NCBI GenBank assembly: GCA_029259995.1
Contig: JAJDEC010000549.1
Coordinates: 1-12,931 of the forward strand
Origin: Phycisphaerae bacterium
GTDB lineage: Bacteria; Planctomycetota; Phycisphaerae; UBA1845; UTPLA1
Length of the DNA stretch: 12,931 nucleotides
Reading direction: 5' to 3'
Shown here: positions 6,631 to 12,931 of the stretch, piece after piece
Numbering within the stretch: position 1 is the first letter of the stretch
Layout: every line of letters begins with the position of its first letter
The notes under the pieces: generated by a model
The model's database searches: none
Seen by the model: only the letters and a program-made list of their open reading frames with translations
What the model was told of the DNA's origin: nothing
Position numbers and translations under genes: made by a program

Positions 6631-7473
6631 TTATGGACAGCCCGTGAGCAAACAAGCGACGAAGTCGGAAATATCGTTCGTGTCAATCAACGAGTCGTTG
6701 TTGACATCTCCCTGGGACAGGAAGCATGCCGGATACATCGACGGGTACGATGCGGGATCCGTGAGTGCGACGGTCAGCGGCGCGACATCCAGGCCGTCTA
6801 CGACGCCATCACAATTGACATCTGCACGGAGTTGAATCGTGTCATCGACTGTGAAGAGAAAAAAGGAGTCGATCAGTAGTGGGGATCCCGGGCTGACCGG
6901 CGATGCCGTCGGGGCCGCGTTGATCGCGTCAAACGTGTTCGCGACGGCATTCTCCAGCATGATTGCATAATCGCCCGGCACAGGCGGTGCCGCAAACGAG
7001 CCTTCCGCGATGAGGATCGGCGTGCCTTGTCCGATACCGCCGTCGACGTTGACGGATTGTCCCATGATCTGGCCGGGCTGACCGAATGCGTTCTGGGCGC
7101 CGCCGATCTGCCGAATATTCCGTTCGCCGATGTTGCCGACGAGCATGCCTGTGTAGCCGCCGTTCGGATTGGAGAATCCGCTCGGTGCTGCGAAGTTCTG
7201 CATCGCCGCGGGGATCAGAGTCGGCGGCGTCAAGTCGAACAATTGCGGGTTGAAGGGGGACTGGACGAGATCGACAAGCAGGAGTGCGAGGCCGGCATTG
7301 TCGCCCTGCGTCACTTCGGCCTCGATCCGCCAGTCAATCGCCTGTCCGGGGGCGACGGCCGTGTTCGCCTGGGGCGAAATGAGATTGATTGTCACGAAAC
7401 CATCGGCGAATACAGATTCAAGGGGGATTGTCATTGCAGCCAGAATGAGGGCGACGGGAATCTTGCGTGGCAT
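6631..7473 (-). CDS. Exported protein with dockerin-like C-terminus, unknown function
   Basis: The product is 280 aa from the ATG at 7473, with AAGGAG about 9 nt upstream. A longer frame to 7515 is unlikely because it would put 14 residues before the signal peptide. Residues 1-23 are a signal peptide (basic PRK, hydrophobic core, cleavage near SVFA). Residues 24-210 are rich in Gly, Pro, Asn and Val and look beta-rich, with no catalytic motif that I recognise. The final 64 residues hold a dockerin-like pair, ADVNCDGVVDGLDV (217-230) and GDVNNDSLIDTNDISD (255-270), joined by a linker with one cysteine. It lacks the GACC repeats of its two neighbours. It is divergent from the 901-aa gene, with about 276 nt between the two starts. 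The domain calls are confident; the role is not known. Confidence 0.85.
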   Translation of the reverse strand: MPRKIPVALILAAMTIPLESVFADGFVTINLISPQANTAVAPGQAIDWRIEAEVTQGDNAGLALLLVDLVQSPFNPQLFDLTPPTLIPAAMQNFAAPSGFSNPNGGYTGMLVGNIGERNIRQIGGAQNAFGQPGQIMGQSVNVDGGIGQGTPILIAEGSFAAPPVPGDYAIMLENAVANTFDAINAAPTASPVSPGSPLLIDSFFLFTVDDTIQLRADVNCDGVVDGLDVAPLTVALTDPASYPSMYPACFLSQGDVNNDSLIDTNDISDFVACLLTGCP

Positions 7474-7749
7474 ACGCACATTCTCCTTGGTTGGCTCGCC
7501 AAGTGAAATCTGCATCAGGCGTCGATCACACGATTGCGTAAGATACGATTGGCGTCTTTCTTATTGTGTCCTGCGTCAAAACGATGTGATGCGCTTGAAA
7601 CATACACCACTTTAATGCTAACGTGATAAGATAGTCGATTCAACGCTTTCGCCTCGGAATCGTCGATTTCGTCCTCGAACGCGATTCCGACAGGATTCAT
7701 GGAATAAAGCGCTGCAAACCGGAGTGGGACAACTTAGGAGGCTTTCCGC
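7474..7749. other. Divergent intergenic region between two exported-protein genes
   Basis: This stretch must hold the promoters for both the 280-aa (minus) and 901-aa (plus) genes. I see isolated -10-like words, such as TTTAAT at 7611-7616 and TAAGAT at 7627-7632, and a TTGAAA at 7595-7600. None pairs at a proper spacing, so no promoter is called. It is more AT-rich than its surroundings. The clearest signal is AGGAGG at 7736-7741, an excellent ribosome site 8 nt before the ATG at 7750. Confidence 0.5.
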
Positions 7750-10455
7750 ATGACTCGCCCGGTATCGTTCTGCGCGCTCATGGCGACATTGTCATTCGTC
7801 CTGCCCGCCCATGGGCAAGCTGCCGATCTTCAATCTCCATCTGCAACACTCAGCAAACAAGTTGACTTCCGGGTCGTTTCCTCGGATCCCCCGACATCGA
7901 TCGAATTCGGATCGATCGTTCCGGAGATGATCGTTCCGTCTGCGGAGGATGACAGTTTCACGACCCCGGCGTCGGGGGCGCAGCCGCGTGGCGGTCCAGA
8001 GACGGGTGCATGCTGCTTCGGTGAGCCGATTTGCGCCATCATCGATCAGGCGGCTTGCGACAACGAGGGGCTGAATTGGCTCGGTCCGGATACGACGTGC
8101 GATCTCTGTCCTCAGATGCCTTCCTGCTCGGGCGATTCTCTTTTTTCGCAGAGTCCAGGAAACCCATTTGTGTTTGAAGGCGCCGGAACTTCGGAGTTCG
8201 GCCCCGGCCTGCAGAGGTATGAGAAATTCTCGGATCTCGTCGGCCCGATTTCAGCAGTCACGTTTTACGGTTTCGATCTGGCGCTGACGCCGGGCGGCTC
8301 GTTTATCGAGTGCGTCGAAGCTGATAACACGTTTCAGATTTCGTTTCATCCGGATGTCGGCAATCGGCCGGGCGAGGCCGTGTGCACCTACACGCTGCCG
8401 GCAACGCGAACACCGACGGGCGTTTACTATATTCAGGGCTTCGAGCTGAACGAATATGAAATGACGCTGCCGTCGTCGTGTGTGATCACGCGGGGATGGA
8501 TTTCGATCGTCGGTCACGGCGATCCGAACTGTTATTTCGTCTGGTCGTCGCCGCCGGGGAGCGTGGGCGACGACTATTCACTGTGTTCCGGATGCGTTGA
8601 GCTTGAGCAGGGGCTTGATCTTGCGGTCTGCATTCGAGGTACGTTCGGCGGAATCTTCGGCGCGTGTTGCGACGCATCTGACGGAACGTGCACAGACAAT
8701 GTCGAGATATTTCAGTGCATCGGGCCGACAGAGACGTTTACGCCCGACACGACGTGTGCATTGCTGACGCCGGCCTGCGGCGTCACGACGGGCGCCTGTT
8801 GCGGCGACGGGATGACGCGAGGGATCGCACCTTGCATAGATGGCGTGCTTGAAGCGGACTGCCAGCTGCCCGGTCAACGATACGAGCCGAACTCCGTGTG
8901 CCAGTTCCTTTCGCCGGCCTGCGGAGAAGAGACAGGTCCGTGCTGTGTCGGTTCGATGTCGTGCGTCGTCACGACGGAAGCGGTCTGCAATTCCGAGGGC
9001 TGGACGTGGATTGGGCCGGAATTGATGTGTGGAGACTGTCCGACGCAGACGCCATGCCCGGCGAACACGCTGTTTGGCCAGCCGCCTCTGGACATTGCAT
9101 CTGAGCCATCGCTCTATACATCGGAAGACTCGCGCGGCGCCACGGTATACGACGACTTTTCCGGCGTCGGGGGCACGATCACGGACATTCAATTCTACGG
9201 CGTCGACCTGCAGCCCGTGGGGCCGACATCGTTTATCGAATGTGAAGAGTTCATGCCGGATTTTGAAGTGAAATTCTATGAGGATCAGGGGAATGCGCCG
9301 GGGCCCGTCGTCGCGTCGGAGATTGCCACGGCCACGAGAACGCCGACGGGAATCATCTATCTCGGCGCCGAATACAACCTTTATCAGTTGGAGCTGGCGA
9401 CGCCGGTCGCCATGACGCGCGGATGGGTCTCGATCGTCGGATTGGGTTCGCCGACATGCTACTTCCTGTGGGCGCCGTCCACGGCGATTGCCAACGGATC
9501 GGTTCGCGAACTCATCGATGTCGGCAAGCCGTTTCGGCATAACACCAGTTTTGCGTTCTGCCTGATGGGCACAGCGGGGGGCGTCACTGGGGCGTGTTGC
9601 GATCAGGCGACGGGCGCGTGCGTGAATGGCGTTTCGATCGAGAATTGCGTCGGCCCGAATGATCGATTCGCGGCGGATGGAACCTGCGCGATTTCGTTGG
9701 GCGATTGCGGCGTGCCCAAGGGAGCGTGTTGCCTCGGCGCACTGGCGTGCGAGTTCATCACGAGTCAGGATTGTGCTTCACTTGGCGGCGAGTTCCTCGG
9801 TGTCAATTCTGCGTGCCTCGAATGCCCGTGCAAGGTGTTTTGCAGCCCGCAGGCGATTCCGGAGGGAGAGGCCGTCTGCTCGGATACGTTTGTGGACACG
9901 ACAAATTACGGCTGCGACGGTCCTTCGCCGATCTTCACAACGGTCGTGGATCGAGAAGAGCGGATTTGCGGATCGACAGGTGTCTATTTTTCCGGGGAGA
10001 CCGTCGGATTCGATACGGACTGGTACGAGATCATACTGACGGAACCGGGTGAATTGGCGTATCGATTTGAATCCGAGAGCCCTGCAACGATTCGATTCCT
10101 GGATGGTACGAGTGGATGTCCCGGCGTTCTGCTGGACGGAATTTCAGCCGATCCGTGTTCGCCTCTTGAATTCGGGTTCTTCCTGATCCCGGGCACTTAT
10201 TGGATTCAGATCGAACCGGAAGGCCCGTCTGATGCGTCGGTGTGTGGCGCGAAGTATCAACTGACGCCGCTGAATGTTCCCTGCGATGCGGACTTCGACT
10301 TTGATCGCGACGTGGACATGCTGGATTTCAGTTTCTTTCAGCCGCAGTTCGGCATGGCCGGGCCTGGATTCTTTGGTGATCTGAACGGCGACGACGTGAT
10401 TGACATCAACGACGTGTACTTGTTTGAAGCCGAACTCGGAACGGCGTGCCCGTAG
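7750..10455 (+). CDS. Large exported Cys-rich protein with duplicated 310-aa module, PPC-like and dockerin-like domains
   Basis: The product is 901 aa with a strong AGGAGG site 8 nt before the ATG. Residues 1-24 are a signal peptide, and 25-85 are a low-complexity linker. GxCC cysteine repeats start at 86, 304, 348, 396, 614 and 658. Between 86 and 304 lies a beta-rich domain of about 170 residues, with marks VTFYGFDL (170-177), TRTPTGVYYI (219-228) and ITRGWISIVG (246-255). The same order recurs about 310 residues later, as QFYGVDL (481-487), TRTPTGIIYL (529-538) and MTRGWVSIVG (555-564), so the repeat-domain-repeat-repeat block is duplicated. Residues of about 712-840 resemble a bacterial pre-peptidase C-terminal (PPC) beta-sandwich, from SGETVGFDTDWYEIIL to IPGTYWIQIEP. 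The end, 845-901, is dockerin-like, with GDLNGDDVIDINDV. No catalytic domain is visible; it may be a binding or surface protein. Confidence 0.88.
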   Translation: MTRPVSFCALMATLSFVLPAHGQAADLQSPSATLSKQVDFRVVSSDPPTSIEFGSIVPEMIVPSAEDDSFTTPASGAQPRGGPETGACCFGEPICAIIDQAACDNEGLNWLGPDTTCDLCPQMPSCSGDSLFSQSPGNPFVFEGAGTSEFGPGLQRYEKFSDLVGPISAVTFYGFDLALTPGGSFIECVEADNTFQISFHPDVGNRPGEAVCTYTLPATRTPTGVYYIQGFELNEYEMTLPSSCVITRGWISIVGHGDPNCYFVWSSPPGSVGDDYSLCSGCVELEQGLDLAVCIRGTFGGIFGACCDASDGTCTDNVEIFQCIGPTETFTPDTTCALLTPACGVTTGACCGDGMTRGIAPCIDGVLEADCQLPGQRYEPNSVCQFLSPACGEETGPCCVGSMSCVVTTEAVCNSEGWTWIGPELMCGDCPTQTPCPANTLFGQPPLDIASEPSLYTSEDSRGATVYDDFSGVGGTITDIQFYGVDLQPVGPTSFIECEEFMPDFEVKFYEDQGNAPGPVVASEIATATRTPTGIIYLGAEYNLYQLELATPVAMTRGWVSIVGLGSPTCYFLWAPSTAIANGSVRELIDVGKPFRHNTSFAFCLMGTAGGVTGACCDQATGACVNGVSIENCVGPNDRFAADGTCAISLGDCGVPKGACCLGALACEFITSQDCASLGGEFLGVNSACLECPCKVFCSPQAIPEGEAVCSDTFVDTTNYGCDGPSPIFTTVVDREERICGSTGVYFSGETVGFDTDWYEIILTEPGELAYRFESESPATIRFLDGTSGCPGVLLDGISADPCSPLEFGFFLIPGTYWIQIEPEGPSDASVCGAKYQLTPLNVPCDADFDFDRDVDMLDFSFFQPQFGMAGPGFFGDLNGDDVIDINDVYLFEAELGTACP

Positions 10456-10478
10456 TCAGATGGGCGGCTTGCTGATGG

Positions 10479-10497
10479 CGCGGCGACATGCGTCGCG
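10479..10497. terminator. Weak hairpin between convergent genes
   Basis: GCGAC at 10483-10487 pairs with GTCGC at 10492-10496 around the loop ATGC, with one further pair (C10481-G10497) across a bulged G. It lies in the 42 nt between the stop of the 901-aa gene and the stop of the second small peptide. There is no T-run, so it is only a weak candidate for a shared transcript end. Confidence 0.25.
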
Positions 10498-10638
10498 TCA
10501 GAGGTTGCAGCCGAACAGAGAACCGACGCCGAACGTCAGATCCGGCGCGGATTGTCCGAAGATCCCGTAAAAGAAGTCGAATATCGCCTGCGGTATTTCA
10601 ACGAAGGCGACGATGAGCGTGCAAAGTAAGCTTGTCAT
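10498..10638 (-). CDS. Small hydrophobic cysteine-containing peptide (46 aa), paralogue of its neighbour
   Basis: The frame runs from the ATG at 10638 to the TGA at 10498-10500, with AGGGA 4 nt upstream. The peptide has 46 residues and starts MTSLLCTLIVAFVEIPQ. It is strongly hydrophobic, has three acidic residues (Glu14, Asp21, Asp33), no Lys or Arg, and ends GCNL. It aligns without gaps to the 44-aa peptide encoded 54 nt upstream: 12 of 44 positions are identical (M1, S3, C6, I9, A11, Q17, F22, F27, G28, P32, G43, C44) and most others are conservative. This agreement is the main evidence that it is a gene. I do not recognise the family. The charge pattern and length would fit a small membrane-associated or secreted peptide; a bacteriocin-like or toxin-like role is speculation. 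Confidence 0.65.
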   Translation of the reverse strand: MTSLLCTLIVAFVEIPQAIFDFFYGIFGQSAPDLTFGVGSLFGCNL

Positions 10639-10692
10639 GGCGTCCCTGCCAGATATGTGGGTTGTGGATTCGTCGTGAACAGGACAGGCGGG

Positions 10693-10827
10693 TCAGCAAC
10701 CGACGAAGTTCAGGATGTCGCTGACAAATGATGGCGATTCCGCGCCGAAGAGGTTCAGAATGAATCCAAGGAACCCCTGGATCGGTGTCAAAGTCGCTTC
10801 AATGAAAACGCATACAATGCTGGCCAT
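10693..10827 (-). CDS. Small hydrophobic cysteine-containing peptide (44 aa)
   Basis: The frame runs from the ATG at 10827 to the TGA at 10693-10695, with a good ribosome site (GGGAG at 10835-10839, 7 nt from the ATG). The 44 residues begin MASIVCVFIEATLTPIQ and end FVGC, so the second cysteine is the last residue. Three acids (Glu10, Glu30, Asp37) and no basic residue give a net charge near -3 on a very hydrophobic chain. A Gly/Phe-rich middle (GFLGFILNLFG, 18-28) could form an amphipathic or membrane helix. It is the upstream member of a tandem paralogous pair, 132 nt beyond the hutH stop on the same strand, and seems to have its own promoter. I do not recognise the family and assign no function. 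Confidence 0.68.
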   Translation of the reverse strand: MASIVCVFIEATLTPIQGFLGFILNLFGAESPSFVSDILNFVGC

Positions 10828-10907
10828 TCGTTGTCTCCCGTCCTAACAAATCATCGTCGAATCTACGCCGTCGGCACGAATTTCTCGCGACCGACGCGGC
10901 AAGCCGG

Positions 10908-10936
10908 ATTATATGGCGATCCCTGGCGATGAAACA
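10908..10936 (-). promoter_or_regulatory. Candidate promoter for the small-peptide pair
   Basis: On the minus strand a perfect TATAAT lies at 10908-10913. The -35 region is poor: GTTTCA with a 16-bp spacer or TGTTTC with a 17-bp spacer. Transcription would begin near 10901, about 74 nt before the ATG at 10827. This would allow the pair to be expressed separately from hutH, or the site may need an activator. Confidence 0.4.
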
Positions 10937-10959
10937 CTATTCGGCGCATTGAATTGCTG

Positions 10960-12477
10960 TTATTCCAGTGGTCCAACGGCCTCCTCGACGGCCCGAATCA
11001 CGTCCCCGCGTCGCAGAATGGCGATCGCGGTGTGGATGTCGTCGCCGAACGCGCGATCAGCGTCCGCAAATGTAATTTCGCGGCGGACGACGCCGTGTGC
11101 GGCGCGCGGTCCCACTCCGGGTTTGGTGGGCAGCCGGAAGTCGAGCGCCTGACAGGCCCCGAGGAGCTCAATGGCGAGGACCATCTCAACGTTGTCCATG
11201 ATTTCGTGACATTTCACGGCACTCGTCGCCCCCATGCTGACGTGATCCTCCTGTCCGAGGCTGCTTGGGATGCTGTCGACGCTCGCGGGCATACAGGCCG
11301 TCTTGCAAGCGTTGACGAGGGATGCGGCCGTGTACTGCACGATCATGAATCCACTGTTCAGCCCCGTGTCGCGCAGAAGAAGTGCCGGCAATTCGTCGTC
11401 TCCGAAGAGCAGCATGTACAGACGACGTTCGGAGATGTTCGCCCATTCCGTCAGCGCCATGGCCAGATAGTCGAGCGTGAGGGCGAGCGGTTCGCCGTGA
11501 AAGAGACCGCCGGAGACGATCTTGTCGCCGACGATGACGGGGTTGTCCGTAACGGAATTCAACTCGACTTCGACGACGTCGCACACGTGTCGAAGGGCAT
11601 CTCGGCACGCGCCGTGGACTGCCGGAATGCATCGAAGGCAGTAGGGGTCCTGGACCTTTTCGCAGTTGGCGTGTGATGCGAGGATGTCACTGTCGGCCAT
11701 CAGGCGTCGGACATTGCTTGATACGTCAGACGCGCCGCGATGTGGGCGCAATTGCATCAGGTCCCGCCCGAACGGCTCGACGCTTCCTTTCGATGCCTCG
11801 ATGGAGATCGACGCAATGATGTCGGCGTGCTTGGCGAGTCGTTTTGCCCGGATCGCGATATCTGTCGCATAAGCAAGCATCATTTGGGTGCCGTTGATCA
11901 GGGCGAGGCCGTCTTTCGCGCCGAGAGTGATTGTCTGGATGTCCTTGGCGGCGAAAGCTTCTTTCGCCGGCATTGTGATACCGTCGACGCGAACCTGACC
12001 ACGGCCGATCAATGGAAGCACGAGATGCGCGAGCGGCGCCAGATCGCCGCTCGCTCCCAACGAGCCTCGCCTGGGAATGATGGGAAGAATGTCGGCGTTG
12101 AGCATCGCGACGAGGGCATCGACACAGGCCGGTTGGAGTCCGCTGGCGCCGACGATCAAGGCGTTGATCTTGAGCAGCAGCATCAGTCGCACGATTTCAT
12201 CGGGAATTCGTTCGCCGACGCCGACGGCGTGTGAAATAAGGAGGTTCTCCTGGAGTTTTTCCAAGGCGTCGGGGCTGATACGCTTGTTACAGAGTCGTCC
12301 GAATCCCGTGTTGACGCCGTAGATGACATCTCCCGAAGCGAGATGGCGCTCAATCGTCTCTCGGGCGATCGAGACTCTGCTGTTCGCGGCCGCGTCAATT
12401 TCGACTTGCACGGCTTTGTTGTGAATTCCGGCAAGCGTCTCAAGATTTAGATTGCTAGTTCCGAGCATGAGCTTCAT
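10960..12477 (-). CDS. hutH: Histidine ammonia-lyase
   Basis: The product is 505 aa, normal for this enzyme, which removes ammonia from L-histidine to give trans-urocanate, the first step of histidine use. The block GSLGASGDLAPLAH (138-151) contains Ala142-Ser143-Gly144, which cyclise to the electrophilic MIO cofactor. Other active-site residues known from the Pseudomonas enzyme are in place: Tyr53 in YGVNTGFG, His83 in ISHAVGVG, Asn195 in LINGTQ, Tyr279 and Arg282 in DPYCLRC, and Glu410 in GQEDHVSMG. His83 favours histidine over phenylalanine or tyrosine as substrate. The start at 12477 is chosen because it is the first ATG; its ribosome site is weak (GGTG 7 nt away, AGGA 15 nt away), and an in-frame ATG at 12468 is possible. 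No hutU, hutI or hutG lies beside it. Confidence 0.95.
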   Translation of the reverse strand: MKLMLGTSNLNLETLAGIHNKAVQVEIDAAANSRVSIARETIERHLASGDVIYGVNTGFGRLCNKRISPDALEKLQENLLISHAVGVGERIPDEIVRLMLLLKINALIVGASGLQPACVDALVAMLNADILPIIPRRGSLGASGDLAPLAHLVLPLIGRGQVRVDGITMPAKEAFAAKDIQTITLGAKDGLALINGTQMMLAYATDIAIRAKRLAKHADIIASISIEASKGSVEPFGRDLMQLRPHRGASDVSSNVRRLMADSDILASHANCEKVQDPYCLRCIPAVHGACRDALRHVCDVVEVELNSVTDNPVIVGDKIVSGGLFHGEPLALTLDYLAMALTEWANISERRLYMLLFGDDELPALLLRDTGLNSGFMIVQYTAASLVNACKTACMPASVDSIPSSLGQEDHVSMGATSAVKCHEIMDNVEMVLAIELLGACQALDFRLPTKPGVGPRAAHGVVRREITFADADRAFGDDIHTAIAILRRGDVIRAVEEAVGPLE

Positions 12478-12528
12478 GCGTATTCACCACTGCTTCCTGA
12501 GCGAGTCGCCACCATCGGCTGGGCGGTG

Positions 12529-12555
12529 AGTATATCTGGAGCTGCGGGGTTTCAA
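12529..12555 (-). promoter_or_regulatory. Candidate sigma70-type promoter for hutH
   Basis: On the minus strand, TTGAAA (12550-12555; 5 of 6 to consensus) and TATACT (12529-12534; 5 of 6) are separated by 15 bp, which is shorter than the ideal 17. Transcription would start near 12522, giving a leader of about 45 nt before the hutH ATG. No HutC-type operator palindrome was recognised. Confidence 0.45.
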
Positions 12556-12679
12556 CCAGAGCCCGACGCCGTGCCTCGAGGCGGCGTCGCGGCCGGTTCG
12601 TATCCGGGGGCGAAGTGGCCGGGACAGGTCCATGGGCGGCGGAAAACGGATATCGTCCCAGGAAACGCGGGCGCAAGTC

Positions 12680-12707
12680 TTGACAGAGCCTCATGGTACG
12701 GTTTACT
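12680..12707 (+). promoter_or_regulatory. Candidate sigma70-type promoter for the 30-aa peptide
   Basis: A consensus TTGACA at 12680-12685 is followed after 16 bp by TTTACT at 12702-12707 (4 of 6). Transcription would start near 12714, leaving a leader of about 120 nt before the ATG at 12837. No other plus-strand gene start is closer. Confidence 0.45.
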
Positions 12708-12836
12708 GGTAGGCAGAGAGGCGTGCCATGCGTGCCCGCTTCGGTGAATCGCAACGATGGAAATCGCGCGGGCGATGAGGTCTGGCCGTAACGAACGTGC
12801 GTCAATTGGGAATCTCGAGCCCGAGGAGTTCATGCT

Positions 12837-12929
12837 ATGGTAATGGAATGGTACAGCTGGGTCGGCCTGATCCTGATCCCGGTCGTCATTGGTGGATACC
12901 TCTTCTGGAAGAAGCAGAAGTATTCCTGA
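12837..12929 (+). CDS. 30-aa single-span membrane peptide
   Basis: The frame ATG 12837 to TGA 12927-12929 encodes 30 residues. GAGGAG at 12823-12828 lies 8 nt before this ATG, which favours it over the second ATG at 12843. The product has an aromatic N-terminus (MEWYSW), one hydrophobic segment of about 17 residues (VGLILIPVVIGGYLFW) and a basic tail (KKQKYS). By the positive-inside rule, the tail faces the cytoplasm. Tiny proteins of this shape are often accessory subunits of ion or solute transporters or oxidases and are encoded just before the large subunit. The next gene lies outside the window, so the partner cannot be named. The start signals and membrane topology support a real gene. 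Confidence 0.65.
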   Translation: MVMEWYSWVGLILIPVVIGGYLFWKKQKYS

Positions 12930-12931
12930 TC

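Larger units (their letters stand above)
12478..12836. other. Divergent intergenic region between hutH and the small membrane peptide
   Basis: This 359-nt stretch contains a candidate promoter on each strand, listed separately. Open frames here, such as one of 93 codons on the minus strand, have arginine- and proline-rich products without motifs and lack ribosome sites. I see no RNA gene, riboswitch fold or repeat in it. Confidence 0.5.

Noticed and set aside
12552..12833. A 93-codon minus-strand frame in the hutH upstream region
   Set aside because: The product is Arg/Pro/Ala-rich with no motif, no ribosome site is seen, and it covers both candidate promoters.
12757..12843. A 28-codon plus-strand frame before the 30-aa membrane peptide
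   Set aside because: It has no ribosome site, a charged product without features, and overlaps the better supported start at 12837.

Overview
The window looks like accessory chromosome from a GC-rich member of the Planctomycetota, probably a Phycisphaerae-like lineage. That placement is inference. It rests on exported proteins built from cysteine-rich 'GACC' repeats that end in two calcium-loop, dockerin-like motifs, and on hairpin-rich intergenic repeats. No rRNA or tRNA is present to confirm it.

Positions 2-4494 (+) hold a tight operon: the C-terminal end of a GNAT acetyltransferase, a C39-like papain-fold cysteine peptidase, a RimK-type ATP-grasp ligase with an N-terminal RLAN domain, a GCS2-like glutamate-cysteine-ligase-family enzyme and an N-formylglutamate-amidohydrolase-family hydrolase. 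Two ligase folds that form amide bonds, beside two potential amide hydrolases and an acyltransferase, suggest a pathway that builds and trims a small peptide or peptide-tagged product. The product is unknown. All four internal starts appear to be non-ATG.

Positions 4495-4964 are non-coding and carry several hairpins, a six-unit 21-bp tandem array and a strong 14-bp stem that probably ends the minus-strand transcript.

Positions 4965-10455 form a divergent cluster of three exported proteins. On the minus strand are a 280-aa protein and a 527-aa protein with eleven GACC repeats. On the plus strand is a 901-aa protein containing a 310-residue internal tandem duplication. All three have signal peptides and end in dockerin-like pairs.

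Positions 10498-10827 (-) encode two tandem, paralogous, hydrophobic peptides of 44 and 46 aa. They align without gaps, share Cys6 and a Gly-Cys at 43-44, and have no basic residues. A perfect TATAAT lies upstream. This is the least explained coding element here.

Positions 10960-12477 (-) encode histidine ammonia-lyase (hutH), with none of the other hut genes nearby. A divergent promoter region follows, and the window ends with a 30-aa single-span membrane peptide (+).
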